From assembly GCF_037153985.1 (NCBI RefSeq), contig NZ_JBBAYI010000001.1:496001-560000 (forward strand): a DNA stretch of 64,000 nucleotides. Direction: 5' to 3'. Below are positions 37,870 through 46,446 of the stretch, one piece after another. The notes beneath the pieces were generated by a model. That model saw only the letters and a list, made by a program, of their open reading frames with translations. It was not told where the DNA came from and ran no database searches. Made by a program: the position numbers and the translations under genes. The DNA comes from Emticicia sp037153985 (lineage in GTDB: Bacteria > Bacteroidota > Bacteroidia > Cytophagales > Spirosomataceae). Within the stretch, counting starts at the first letter, position 1. Every line of letters starts with the position of its first letter.

Positions 37870-38595
37870 ATGAAAAGATTACTTCTTCTTTCGTTAATTG
37901 TTGGTATTCTGGGCATACAGAGTTGCGCTGGACAAAAATTAAACATAGGCAAAGTTCTGGGTGGAATTGTTGAAAAAACACAAGGTGGCCTAACCAACGA
38001 TGAAATTGTTTCCGGCCTTAAAGAAGCTCTTCAGGTTGGAATTAATAAGGGTGCCGATAGTGCTTCGAAACTCAACGGTTTTTATTTGAATCCTGTTATC
38101 AAGATTCCTTTTCCTCCTGATGTTCAGCGAGTGGAAACATCTTTAAGAAAAATAGGTTTAGGACCTGAAGTTGACAAATTCGTAATGGCTCTTAATCGCG
38201 GTGCAGAAGATGCAGCCAAAGAAGCCAAGCCGATTTTTATTAAAGCTATTATGAGCATGACCTTTACAGATGCTATCAGTATTCTGAAAGGTGAAAAAAA
38301 TGCGGCAACGATGTATCTGAAAAGAACTACCTCTGAACAGCTAATTGCGGCTTTTTCGCCAATTGTTGAAAAGGCTCTTCAAAAAACACAGGCTTCAAAA
38401 TATTATACCGACCTTGCCACTACTTATAACAAACTTCCGTTTGTTCAAAAGGTGAACCCCGATTTAAAAGGTTATGCTACGCAAAAAGCCATTGATGGAC
38501 TGTTCATTCTTGTTGAGAACGAAGAGGCGAAAATAAGAGAAAATCCGTGGGCCAGAACTACCGATTTATTAAAAAAGGTTTTTGGTTCAATTTAA
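37870..38595 (+). CDS. DUF4197 lipoprotein
   Basis: A 241-residue protein. Lipobox IQSC gives a lipidated cysteine at 19. The rest is alpha-helical with DEIVSGLKEALQVGINKGAD and later RGAEDAAKEAKPIF, DAISILKGE and TYNKLPFV motifs of DUF4197. No function is known; an envelope role is likely. It diverges from cinA, whose promoter candidate (TATTTTTG on the minus strand, 37792-37799) lies in the 135-bp gap. A symmetrical terminator follows. Confidence 0.88.
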   Translation: MKRLLLLSLIVGILGIQSCAGQKLNIGKVLGGIVEKTQGGLTNDEIVSGLKEALQVGINKGADSASKLNGFYLNPVIKIPFPPDVQRVETSLRKIGLGPEVDKFVMALNRGAEDAAKEAKPIFIKAIMSMTFTDAISILKGEKNAATMYLKRTTSEQLIAAFSPIVEKALQKTQASKYYTDLATTYNKLPFVQKVNPDLKGYATQKAIDGLFILVENEEAKIRENPWARTTDLLKKVFGSI

Positions 38596-38615
38596 AATAT
38601 TCTTCTTCAATAAAT

Positions 38616-38639
38616 AAAAAGGCACCTAAGTGCCTTTTT
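38616..38639. terminator. Bidirectional terminator between convergent genes
   Basis: AAAAAGGCAC (38616-38625), loop CTAA, GTGCCTTTTT (38630-38639). It has A and T runs on both sides and overlaps the stop codon of the GH105 gene. Confidence 0.92.
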
Positions 38640-39984
38640 ATTTATTGAACATAACCGCGCTATCGTTCAAATCGAATTTTTTATTTTTCAATAATTTAAT
38701 CATTTCTGCACCTGCCAGTATCACAGGGCCATAGCCGTGGGCTGCATAAACATTTACAGGCCGATAATAATAAAATGCGGGGTCAAATCCCATTCCTGTA
38801 CCTACACAAGTACCTTCCACTTGTCCTTTTTCATTTACTTTCGATGCTACCGCATTCCACGCCAATAAAGCCATTGGCCCATAGGTAGTAGCATCAAGCC
38901 AGCCTCTGTTAATTCCTTTGGCTATGCAATGTGCATAAATAGCAGTAGCCGAAGTTTCAAGATAAGAATCGTGGCGGTCGAGTAACTGGTGCCAAAAGCC
39001 CGTTCCTGATTGCTGAGCAGCTATTCCTTTGGCATGTGCCTTAAATTGTTGAAGAATTTCGGCTCTACCTGTATAGTTTTCTGGCAATACCTCCAATAGT
39101 TCAACCATTGTTAGCAATGCCCACCCATTTGCTCTTGCCCAATGAAATTCAGGGTGAGTTTCCATTTCTTGTACCCAACCGTGCATATATAAACCTAAGT
39201 CCTTATTAAACATTCGGTTTGAAAACTGTGATACCTGCCTGACGGCATCATCAAAATATTTTTTATCACCAGTCAAACTACCCATCTGAGCCATAGCTGG
39301 CACACCCATAAACAAATCGTCGAGCCATAATGTGTTTGGCAGAGGTCTGTTTCTGGCTAGAGTTCCATCTTTCAGCCGAAACTCTTTAGTAAAGATATAA
39401 TTGATATAGTTATCAATTATAGGGCGCAAATTTGTATTGGTTTTCCCAGTTTTGGTTGCTCTAATCATGGCTGCGCACATGGCTCCACAATCATCTAATG
39501 CGTGCGGAGCAATTATCTGGCGCAAAGAAGTTTGAGGGTTAGTCTTATAAATTTCTTTAAAATAAGGCAACGTTTCTGCCAGAAATTCAAACCTGCGGGT
39601 AGTGTAATGTGTAAAGGCGGTATCGCCTGTTACTTCTCCTGCCAATAGCATAGCTTCATAAGTAACGCCCCATTCATAGCTTGTCAAACTAAAATCACCT
39701 TTGTAAACAACAGCATTGGGGTTTATCTTAGAATAATCTGTAATTACTGCATTTGTGGTTTTATCAACTACTTTCAAGGGAGTTGCTGCTTCAAGGTATG
39801 TTCTTACCCGATTTAATACTTTTATGACGTCGTCGGGTTTAGTAGTTCCGTATAAAGTGGGGTAATCGGGCTTTGCTGTATGCAAGGCATCTGAATGCAA
39901 GGTTGATGCCGGTGCCTGCTGTTGGGCATAACCAGACCACCCGATTGCAAAACTTAATGCAATCAACTGTATAATTTTAACCAT
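38638..39984 (-). CDS. Unsaturated rhamnogalacturonyl hydrolase, GH105 (GH88/105 clan)
   Basis: A 448-residue secreted (alpha/alpha)6-barrel enzyme. A signal peptide ends GYAQ (residues 1-21). Candidate catalytic acids lie in APHALDDCGAMC (D164/D165) and TLWLDDLFMG (D222/D223). HWARANGWAL is characteristic of GH105. The enzyme removes the unsaturated galacturonyl residue left by rhamnogalacturonan lyases, giving rhamnose-containing products. It is last in the operon with RhaT and RhaM, consistent with use of rhamnogalacturonan. Confidence 0.9.
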   Translation of the reverse strand: MVKIIQLIALSFAIGWSGYAQQQAPASTLHSDALHTAKPDYPTLYGTTKPDDVIKVLNRVRTYLEAATPLKVVDKTTNAVITDYSKINPNAVVYKGDFSLTSYEWGVTYEAMLLAGEVTGDTAFTHYTTRRFEFLAETLPYFKEIYKTNPQTSLRQIIAPHALDDCGAMCAAMIRATKTGKTNTNLRPIIDNYINYIFTKEFRLKDGTLARNRPLPNTLWLDDLFMGVPAMAQMGSLTGDKKYFDDAVRQVSQFSNRMFNKDLGLYMHGWVQEMETHPEFHWARANGWALLTMVELLEVLPENYTGRAEILQQFKAHAKGIAAQQSGTGFWHQLLDRHDSYLETSATAIYAHCIAKGINRGWLDATTYGPMALLAWNAVASKVNEKGQVEGTCVGTGMGFDPAFYYYRPVNVYAAHGYGPVILAGAEMIKLLKNKKFDLNDSAVMFNK

Positions 39985-39996
39985 AGCTGAAATAGT

Positions 39997-41037
39997 TTAT
40001 TTTACAAAATAGCTCCCCATACCAATAAAAGCCGAGGACAGAATAATAAGTAAAAGACCAAAATACAATACTCCCATTGTTGACTTGCTAGCTCCTCTCC
40101 ATTCTTTATAGAATAAGCCCCAGAGTGTGCCTACAAGAATAATAAACGCCATGTGCAATGTCCATGAGGCAAAGTTGAGCGAATCTCCTAATTTTGATTC
40201 CCCCATTCCGTAAAAGAAGAACTGAAAATACCAAGTAATACCAGCCATTAAAGCCCACATATAGTTATTTTTGAGCGGAGTACTTGCATTGGTATAATCA
40301 CTAAAAGATTTGTTTCTGCTGTTCAGAATCATACACCAGACGAAGTTAGTAACGAAGCCCCCAATGAGCAACACAGGCAGGATAGCATTATTCTTAAATA
40401 AAGGATTTGTACCACTTGCTTCGGCATTGGCTGCAATAGGCTTTCCGGCTGCAAGCCCAAAAGCAAAACACGCACTCATAATGCCACAGAAAGTACCCAC
40501 CAATAAACCTTTTTTCAGGTTAAATTCTTTGATTGTTTCTTGCTTGCTGGCACTATCCAGTTCTTTTTCTTTTAACATCCCTGCTTTGCCACAAACAAAA
40601 ATACCAACAACGCAAAGAAATACACCTACGAGTGTAACGAAGCCCGAACGGGTTGACAGTAACTCAAAAAACTTGCCTTCATAAATGGGTGGTATAAGTG
40701 TACCAAATGCCGCACAAAAACCAAGAGCAACAGCTACCCCTAACGATACCCCAAGATAACGCATGGTTAGCCCATAAGTTAGCCCCCCAAAGCCCCACAG
40801 AATACCAAACATAACCGTTAAAGAGAGGGTTTGGATACTAGCTGACCTGATACTTGGTATTAAATCTTCGACTGTGATAAAAGCAAACAACCACGGAGCA
40901 ATAATCCATGAAGCTACACCTCCTACAATCCAGCCGCTTTCCCACGACCATTTTTTTATATTTTTATATGGAATGTAGAAGCTGCCCGAAGCAAAGCCAC
41001 CAATAAAATGGAAAATAATACCAAGAATTGCATTCAT
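39997..41037 (-). CDS. rhaT: L-rhamnose/proton symporter RhaT
   Basis: A 346-residue inner-membrane permease of the RhaT family (about ten transmembrane helices). Family segments are IIFHFIGGFASGSFYIPYKNIKKWSWE at the N-terminus, GGLTYGLTMRYLGVSLG, and the central charged loop followed by GLLVGTFCGIMSACFAFGL. It imports L-rhamnose with protons. It lies 12 bp from each neighbour (GH105 and rhaM), so it is part of one transcript. No rhamnose isomerase, kinase or aldolase gene is in the window. Confidence 0.95.
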   Translation of the reverse strand: MNAILGIIFHFIGGFASGSFYIPYKNIKKWSWESGWIVGGVASWIIAPWLFAFITVEDLIPSIRSASIQTLSLTVMFGILWGFGGLTYGLTMRYLGVSLGVAVALGFCAAFGTLIPPIYEGKFFELLSTRSGFVTLVGVFLCVVGIFVCGKAGMLKEKELDSASKQETIKEFNLKKGLLVGTFCGIMSACFAFGLAAGKPIAANAEASGTNPLFKNNAILPVLLIGGFVTNFVWCMILNSRNKSFSDYTNASTPLKNNYMWALMAGITWYFQFFFYGMGESKLGDSLNFASWTLHMAFIILVGTLWGLFYKEWRGASKSTMGVLYFGLLLIILSSAFIGMGSYFVK

Positions 41038-41049
41038 ATTTAAATTTAG

Positions 41050-41364
41050 TTAGGGTAAGTAAAAAACTTCTTTTAGAGGGATAGAAACAGGCGAATTGTC
41101 GGCATTAGTATCCATGATGTCGGCCATGTAAGCCCACCAGCGTTTCACATCAGGATGCTCAGGCAGCGTATCTAAAAGGCTAGTGTCATCAATTTTAAGC
41201 GATGCAAACAAAATGTTTGTTTCATCATCTAAAAAGATGGCATAATCTTCCACACCAATGCCTTTAAGCAAGGCTTTCATTTCTGGCCACAGTTCATCAT
41301 GGCGTCGTTTGTATTCTTCTGCCTGCCCAGCATGTAATTTCATTTTTAGTGCTACCCTTTGCAT
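41050..41364 (-). CDS. rhaM: L-rhamnose mutarotase RhaM
   Basis: A 104-residue dimeric alpha/beta-barrel-like protein that interconverts alpha- and beta-L-rhamnopyranose. The conserved active-site Y18 and H22 are present in EEYKRRHDELW. The WW pair lies in VKRWWAYMADIM, and LFASLKIDD is a conserved strand. It lies between the glycosidase (9 bp) and rhaT (12 bp), as expected for supplying the anomer needed by transport or isomerisation. Confidence 0.95.
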   Translation of the reverse strand: MQRVALKMKLHAGQAEEYKRRHDELWPEMKALLKGIGVEDYAIFLDDETNILFASLKIDDTSLLDTLPEHPDVKRWWAYMADIMDTNADNSPVSIPLKEVFYLP

Positions 41365-41373
41365 ACCTATATT

Positions 41374-43530
41374 TCAGAAAAACTTTTTTAAACCTTCCCA
41401 TTTTACAACCCAGCTTCCATCTTTCGGAAAACCCGGGGTATCGTCTGTGCTGCCTTCAAAGCCTGCACACATCAGTGCGGCGGCAGCCAATAAACCACCG
41501 TTACCGGGCATATATAGCCGTAGGCGTGTGTCCTGATAATTATGCCCGTTATTCAGATAAGTATTAGTTCTTATATTCATTAGCAAGCCATCTACGGCAA
41601 AAGCAGGCATTCCCAAACGGGTAGCACTCATGGCTACCATCGGGAAATCCCAGCCCCATGTATCTTGCCAGTTCCATGCTTGCCATACTTTTTCAAAGGT
41701 ATTTTTCATGATGCCTTTATCAAGCATGGGTGTTTCAGGCAACATACCGAAGGTTGCAAGCACCGAAGGGTGGTCGGTTAATAAATATGGATTTGTGTAC
41801 GAATCAGGTGCGCTTTCAGTTGCCAGATAAATGCTATCTTTTACGGGCAACGGCGATAATTTATCGATTACTTCCTGCCACGATTCATCGGGTTTCATGC
41901 CTAGCCGCTTACGCCATTCCTGCGCGATAGATAAGGCCCAATACCAATAGTTTAATTCATAAGTTGGGTTATAGGTATCTTCCGGCTTAAATCTTTCCTG
42001 TGCCGGAATCAGCCCCTTGCCTAATATATATTTATTCTTTTGGGTGTCGAAGTAGGCATAAGAAGCCATAAAATCGGCTGTTTCAAAAATAAGTTTTTTA
42101 TATTTTTCAAGTGTTTGTCTGTTAGGTTTTTCCCGATAACACAACTCGGCAAAAGTGATAATATGCGGTTGTTGCCAGATAAGATACGTTCCTACCGAAG
42201 AAGGCGTTTCGCCTCCCACATTATCTGTCATTTTTTGCCATCTTGCTCCTTTGAAGCCCTGCCTTTGGGCTATTTTTTGTGCTGTTGGTAATGCCTTCTC
42301 GTACCACTGTAAACTTTTTTCGAGTAGTTCAATACGGCCCCACAGTGCAAAATGTACGCTATGCCACCAGTGCATTTCCAGATGCGGCTTACCGAACCAA
42401 CTATTATAGGTCAGGCCTGTTTCTTGCGGAGGGGTTGCAGTTGTGCCTTGTACTTTGGTAAGATATTGCGACAAAACAATGCGTCGTTCAAGTTCAAATG
42501 CACGGGTATCGGTACTACCAGATAAATCAATTGCCCCGCCAGACAGCCAGAAATCTCTCCAAGTATCAGTGCTATTCTGTTCTACTTCTGCAAATAATAC
42601 GCTTGTATTTGAAGTATTTTTTTCTGAAAACTCACAAGCAAAGCTCCATGTGTCAGTTGCCACAGGTTGAATCAAAAAGTAATGCTGTTGGTTACTTCTC
42701 GATTTTACGTTAACATTCGAGTTTAAAGTAACGTAATAAGTCAAGTCGTCAATTTTGTGGCGAACACTTATTTTTTTATCATTTACTTTAGTAATTACTG
42801 AGTTATGGTTTTCAACACTTGCCCAGTTATTACCGTTATCGATAAACTTATCGGTCGGGTATGGCAATCTGATACGAATATTTAACTGGTTACTTTTCAA
42901 AAGAGATGATTTGACCGAAACCGCTACTATATCTTTCTGCTGATGCCCTACTGTTTTAACATCTACTTCTTGCCCATCAAAAACAAAATGACTGCTAATG
43001 ATGCCTGTCCAGACATCGAGTGTCTGCGTAATATCAGTAATATCGCTTAGTTGAGCTTTTGTACCGTCTTTTTTGTATAGTTCAAAGCCGATGTTACCTA
43101 ATTGCAGGCGATGCGGATTCTGCCTCAAAAAATTGATAGCATCCTTTTTTCGCTTAGGTTCAGCAAGTTGTGGAGTGTATACCACTTTTCGTCCGTGGCT
43201 TTCAATTTCTTTAAAGCTCTCCTCAATGGTATACTTTTGTGTGTTTGGGAAACTATGCCACCCCCACTCTGATTGGGTACCGAGCGGAATACCATTGGCA
43301 TAATAATCAGGAAAAGTCTGGAGTCCTGTGGCATCAACCGTAAAGGCAAAACTTCCGTTTCCGACTGTCAGGGACGATAACGTATCTATGCTTTTTACTT
43401 CTACCTTGTGCCTGCTTACTAGAGCCTGACGGTCAATCTTCTGAGCAAAGACCATACAAGGATAAACAATTAAAAAACAAACTTTTACCAAACGACTAAG
43501 AAGCATTAGGGCTATTGGGGTGTGTTTCAT
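41374..43530 (-). CDS. Secreted (alpha/alpha)6-barrel glycosidase of uncertain family (GH65/GH95-like layout)
   Basis: A 718-residue protein. The ATG at 43530 gives a signal peptide (ending VFAQ); a TTG nine codons upstream is rejected. The N-terminal region is a beta-sandwich (LTVGNGSFAFTVDATGLQ, as in GH65/GH95 enzymes). Then comes a helical domain with GKPHLEMHWWHSVHFALWG, NVGGETPSS, and LIPAQERFKPED with candidate catalytic acid E512. A WDTWGWDFPM segment lies near the end. The architecture fits a clan GH-L-like inverting glycosidase, but no family signature is decisive. As first gene of the rhamnose operon it is probably an exo-acting enzyme releasing rhamnose or trimming rhamnose-containing glycans. 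Confidence 0.65.
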   Translation of the reverse strand: MKHTPIALMLLSRLVKVCFLIVYPCMVFAQKIDRQALVSRHKVEVKSIDTLSSLTVGNGSFAFTVDATGLQTFPDYYANGIPLGTQSEWGWHSFPNTQKYTIEESFKEIESHGRKVVYTPQLAEPKRKKDAINFLRQNPHRLQLGNIGFELYKKDGTKAQLSDITDITQTLDVWTGIISSHFVFDGQEVDVKTVGHQQKDIVAVSVKSSLLKSNQLNIRIRLPYPTDKFIDNGNNWASVENHNSVITKVNDKKISVRHKIDDLTYYVTLNSNVNVKSRSNQQHYFLIQPVATDTWSFACEFSEKNTSNTSVLFAEVEQNSTDTWRDFWLSGGAIDLSGSTDTRAFELERRIVLSQYLTKVQGTTATPPQETGLTYNSWFGKPHLEMHWWHSVHFALWGRIELLEKSLQWYEKALPTAQKIAQRQGFKGARWQKMTDNVGGETPSSVGTYLIWQQPHIITFAELCYREKPNRQTLEKYKKLIFETADFMASYAYFDTQKNKYILGKGLIPAQERFKPEDTYNPTYELNYWYWALSIAQEWRKRLGMKPDESWQEVIDKLSPLPVKDSIYLATESAPDSYTNPYLLTDHPSVLATFGMLPETPMLDKGIMKNTFEKVWQAWNWQDTWGWDFPMVAMSATRLGMPAFAVDGLLMNIRTNTYLNNGHNYQDTRLRLYMPGNGGLLAAAALMCAGFEGSTDDTPGFPKDGSWVVKWEGLKKFF

Positions 43531-43535
43531 TGTAT

Positions 43536-43543
43536 CAAATATA
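43536..43543 (-). promoter_or_regulatory. Possible -7 element (TATATTTG) for the rhamnose operon
   Basis: TATATTTG on the minus strand fits TAnnTTTG, 5 nt before the ATG at 43530. Either the message is almost leaderless, or the box is fortuitous. No standard -33 element is present. Confidence 0.25.
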
Positions 43544-43725
43544 CTGCTTATCCGCAATTTTCCTCTCCTGTACTCTCATGTTAATGAAATTTTTTCATCG
43601 AAAAATTACATTTAATGGTTCAGGGGCTAAAAAACTATCGGTACACAAGGATAAATTTATTGACAATTTGAACTTTCTAAGCCAAAAAATAATTTTAAAA
43701 CTATTATCTTATCTAATTTATTTGA

Positions 43726-44070
43726 ATGAAGAAATCAGAAATTAACTTTACCGTCGAACTTGACGACAACAGAATTCCTGAGAAAATTTTCTGGGATGCT
43801 ACTGAAAACCCTAACGAAGGCATCAACGAAAGCAAGGCTATTTCAATCAGCGTTTGGGACCACTACCACAAAGGGCTATTAGGTATTAATCTTTGGACCA
43901 AAGATATGCCCTCTGATGAAATGAAACACTTTGCCATAGATATTGTTGGCAATGTGGCTCAAATGGTTGCTGATTCTACCGGAGATAAAAAAATGATTGA
44001 AATTCTGGAAAGCACTTGCAGAAGTTTAAAGAGACATCTGGAAGAAGAATTGAAGAATAATCCTCAATAA
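43726..44070 (+). CDS. gldC: Gliding motility protein GldC
   Basis: A 114-residue protein matching GldC. The N-terminus is SEINFTVELDDNRIPEKI, followed by WDATENPNEG, KAISISVWD, LWTKDMPSDEMKHFA and a C-terminal LKRHLEEEL helix. GldC is a small cytoplasmic protein of Bacteroidota gliding loci, required for or enhancing gliding in Flavobacterium; its exact role is unknown. It stands apart from gldB here. Together with T9SS sorting domains elsewhere in the window, it shows the organism has gliding/T9SS machinery. A perfect 17-bp terminator follows. Confidence 0.93.
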   Translation: MKKSEINFTVELDDNRIPEKIFWDATENPNEGINESKAISISVWDHYHKGLLGINLWTKDMPSDEMKHFAIDIVGNVAQMVADSTGDKKMIEILESTCRSLKRHLEEELKNNPQ

Positions 44071-44081
44071 TACCCCCCTAT

Positions 44082-44135
44082 AAAAAAGGTTTGACAACCT
44101 CTACATTGTTTTGTTGAAGTTGTCAAACCTTTTTT
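44082..44135. terminator. Strong bidirectional terminator (17-bp perfect inverted repeat)
   Basis: AAAAAAGGTTTGACAAC (44082-44098) pairs with GTTGTCAAACCTTTTTT (44119-44135) around a 20-nt loop, between convergent gldC and the desaturase gene. Confidence 0.9.
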
Positions 44136-44149
44136 ATTTATACCTCTTT

Positions 44150-44893
44150 TCAGGATCTTTTTGGCTTAATAATCTTGGTCCAAGTCAGGAATTTAATTAT
44201 CGGATAAGTCGGGTCTATTTCAAACCATCTTTTTCCGAAATTGATTGACATCGGGTGTTTGTGGTGATTATTCTGGAATAATTCGCCTAACATCAGAAAA
44301 TCAAAAAACAATGAATTTTTAGACTCATCTTTATTATCGAAATTCTGATAACCGTATTTATGCCCACTCCAGTTAACAATGGCCCCGTGGATTGGCCCCA
44401 TCAGGAAGTGAATGGGTAATAAAAAGAAGAATCCCCAATGAATGTTAAAGTAGAAAAAACCTACTACATAAAATACAATGTAACTTACCCCCCATGCAAT
44501 TCTGGAAATCCAGTTATCACCGATTTTATCGATAATATGCCATTCAGGCAAGTCTTTTTCAAAACGTTCTTCAATTTTGTATTTATAAGTCAATAAAGCA
44601 TTATAAATCTCTTTGGTTTTCCACATCATAGTAAATACGTTTTCAGTATGATGCGGCGAGTGCGGGTCTCTCTCAGTATCGCTGTAAGCATGGTGCATAC
44701 GATGCAAAATAGCATACGAGCGCGGATTCAAATACGAAGACCCCTGCGTAATGTAAGTAAGAAAATAAAAAAACCTCTCCCAGAATTTATTCATTGTGAA
44801 CATTTTGTGGGCCGAATAACGATGTAAGAAGAATGTTTGGCTAAATAATGATAAATACCAATGGCCGAAAAAAAAAGATAATGCAGCAACCAT
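44150..44893 (-). CDS. Membrane fatty acyl-CoA/lipid desaturase
   Basis: A 247-residue integral membrane di-iron desaturase. The three histidine boxes are HRYSAH (24-29), HRMHHAYSD and NNHHKHP. Hydrophobic segments surround them, and the short length matches bacterial acyl-CoA desaturase-type proteins. It introduces a double bond into membrane fatty acyl chains using O2 and electrons from a ferredoxin or cytochrome. Which ferredoxin is unknown. A promoter candidate lies at 44923-44951. Confidence 0.93.
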   Translation of the reverse strand: MVAALSFFFGHWYLSLFSQTFFLHRYSAHKMFTMNKFWERFFYFLTYITQGSSYLNPRSYAILHRMHHAYSDTERDPHSPHHTENVFTMMWKTKEIYNALLTYKYKIEERFEKDLPEWHIIDKIGDNWISRIAWGVSYIVFYVVGFFYFNIHWGFFFLLPIHFLMGPIHGAIVNWSGHKYGYQNFDNKDESKNSLFFDFLMLGELFQNNHHKHPMSINFGKRWFEIDPTYPIIKFLTWTKIIKPKRS

Positions 44894-44922
44894 TTTTTGT
44901 GTTTGGAAATAAAATTAAAATA

Positions 44923-44951
44923 CAAATATACTGGCTAAACCATAAAACAAA
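44923..44951 (-). promoter_or_regulatory. Candidate Bacteroidota promoter for the desaturase (TTTG-N17-TATATTTG)
   Basis: Minus-strand TTTG (complement of 44948-44951) precedes TATATTTG (complement of 44923-44930) by 17 nt, at the short end of normal spacing. Confidence 0.45.
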
Positions 44952-45032
44952 GAATAATGTTACTATGTTGCAAATAAAAAGCTAAAGTTCTTTAAAATAT
45001 CCAAGTTTCTGGCTAAGAATCGTACAATTATG

Positions 45033-45707
45033 CTAGTAGTTAGTAAAAGCATATTGCACAAGGTTAGCTCCCATTTGCAAGGCTTTCAGGCGTAATTCTT
45101 CAGGGTCATGATACACACTTTGGTCTTCCCAGCCATTGCCTAAATCACACTCATAGCTAAAAAAACATACTAGTTTTCCCTGCCAAATTAAACCAAATCC
45201 TTGCGGAGGCATATTATCATGCTCATGCACTTTAGGCAAACCATTCGGAAATTTATATTTCTGTTGGTAAATAGGGTGAGAAAAAGGCAGCTCAATGAAT
45301 TCAAGTTCAGGAAAAACTTTTTTCATTTCTCGGCGGATAAATTTGTTTAATCCATAGTTATCATCGATATGTAAAAAACCACCCGAAATCAGATACTTAC
45401 GTAAATTCTGAACTTCGGCATCGGTAAAGACAACATTTCCGTGCCCCGTCATGTGTACAAAAGGGTACTGAAAAATATCACCACTACCAACCTCGACAAT
45501 GTCTTCTTCAGGATACAAATTCATTTTAAGATTCTGGTTACAAAACCGAATCAGATTAGGCAAAGAAGTTTTATTGGCATACCAGTCTCCACCACCGCCG
45601 TAACGTAATTTTGCAATTTTTAAAGTAGGCTGTTGAGCCAATACGCTCATTACAAACAAAAAACTTATAAACAGACCCAGACCTGTTATTTGAATACCTT
45701 TTTTCAT
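45033..45707 (-). CDS. DUF4159 protein, exported
   Basis: A 224-residue protein with a signal peptide (ending VLAQ). The DUF4159 domain is recognisable from KLRYGGGGDWY, DIFQYPFVHMTGHGNVVF, LRKYLISGGFLHIDD and GLIWQGKLVCFFSYECD. The fold is related to flavodoxin-like/GATase-like barrels used in cell-envelope proteins. In other bacteria DUF4159 proteins accompany MoxR/VWA clusters, but here it follows rsmE by 19 bp. Function unknown. Confidence 0.88.
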   Translation of the reverse strand: MKKGIQITGLGLFISFLFVMSVLAQQPTLKIAKLRYGGGGDWYANKTSLPNLIRFCNQNLKMNLYPEEDIVEVGSGDIFQYPFVHMTGHGNVVFTDAEVQNLRKYLISGGFLHIDDNYGLNKFIRREMKKVFPELEFIELPFSHPIYQQKYKFPNGLPKVHEHDNMPPQGFGLIWQGKLVCFFSYECDLGNGWEDQSVYHDPEELRLKALQMGANLVQYAFTNY

Positions 45708-45726
45708 AAACCAATGGTAGTGATAA

Positions 45727-46425
45727 CTATAAAGCTATAAAATTATTAATAATTGTGCAAGCTACCATGCCTGCTGTTTCGGTTCTAAGTCTGGCATTTC
45801 CTAAAGTAACCACCTCAAAACTTGCTGCTCTTGCCTGTTGAATTTCTTCTTCAGCGAAATCTCCTTCTGGCCCAATCAGAATACAATACGACGTTTGAGG
45901 TTTTAGACACCTGCTTAGGGGTTTGGCATCGTCGGCCAGATGTGCCAGAAATTTTTGTTCCTGTGCTACCGTAGTTAAAAATTTCTCAAGTGGTATCAAT
46001 TCATTTATTTTAGGCAAATACGCTTTAAGAGATTGTTTCATGGCAGAAACAGCAATTTTTTCGAGCCTATCGATTTTCTGGTTTTTCCTTTCCGAGTGCC
46101 TTGTTTGTATTAACGAAATTTCATCGATTCCTATTTCAACACTTTTCTCAATAAACCATTCTAATCTGTCAGAATTTTTTGTAGGAGCAATGGCTATATG
46201 CACATAATAGTCTTTTTGTTGATAATTTCTTTGTTCTGTCAGGATTTTGAATTCACATTTTTTGTCGTTAGCCTTTGTTATTTCGCAGGCAAATAACCCG
46301 CCCTGACCATCAACCACGTGAATAACATCTTTTACTGTTTTCCTGAGAACTTTTATACAATGACGAGAGTCATCCACATCAAGAAAAGAAGACTGAGCAA
46401 TATCTGGTTGAAAAAAAAGAAGCAT
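45727..46425 (-). CDS. rsmE: 16S rRNA (uracil-1498-N3)-methyltransferase RsmE
   Basis: A 232-residue SPOUT methyltransferase that methylates U1498 of 16S rRNA. The N-terminal PUA-like domain has HCIKVLRKTVKDVIHVVDGQG. The knotted domain has KNSDRLEWFIEKSVEIGIDEI and SERKN. The SAM site is ILIGPEGDFAEEE followed by LGNARLRTETA. The ATG at 46425 gives MLLFFQPDIA, the family N-terminus; a TTG seven codons upstream is rejected. It lies 21 bp after a secreted esterase gene and 19 bp before the DUF4159 gene. Confidence 0.96.
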   Translation of the reverse strand: MLLFFQPDIAQSSFLDVDDSRHCIKVLRKTVKDVIHVVDGQGGLFACEITKANDKKCEFKILTEQRNYQQKDYYVHIAIAPTKNSDRLEWFIEKSVEIGIDEISLIQTRHSERKNQKIDRLEKIAVSAMKQSLKAYLPKINELIPLEKFLTTVAQEQKFLAHLADDAKPLSRCLKPQTSYCILIGPEGDFAEEEIQQARAASFEVVTLGNARLRTETAGMVACTIINNFIAL

Positions 46426-46446
46426 AATTTGGATAATGATTAACAA

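Noticed and set aside
43536..43557. TTG 11 nt upstream of several TAnnTTTG boxes (18182, 21486, 43555 region, and TTTG at 14123)
   Set aside because: Exactly 11-nt spacing recurs four times among about a dozen candidate boxes, but TTG is common in AT-rich DNA and the spacing does not match the known -33/-7 arrangement. I treat it as chance.
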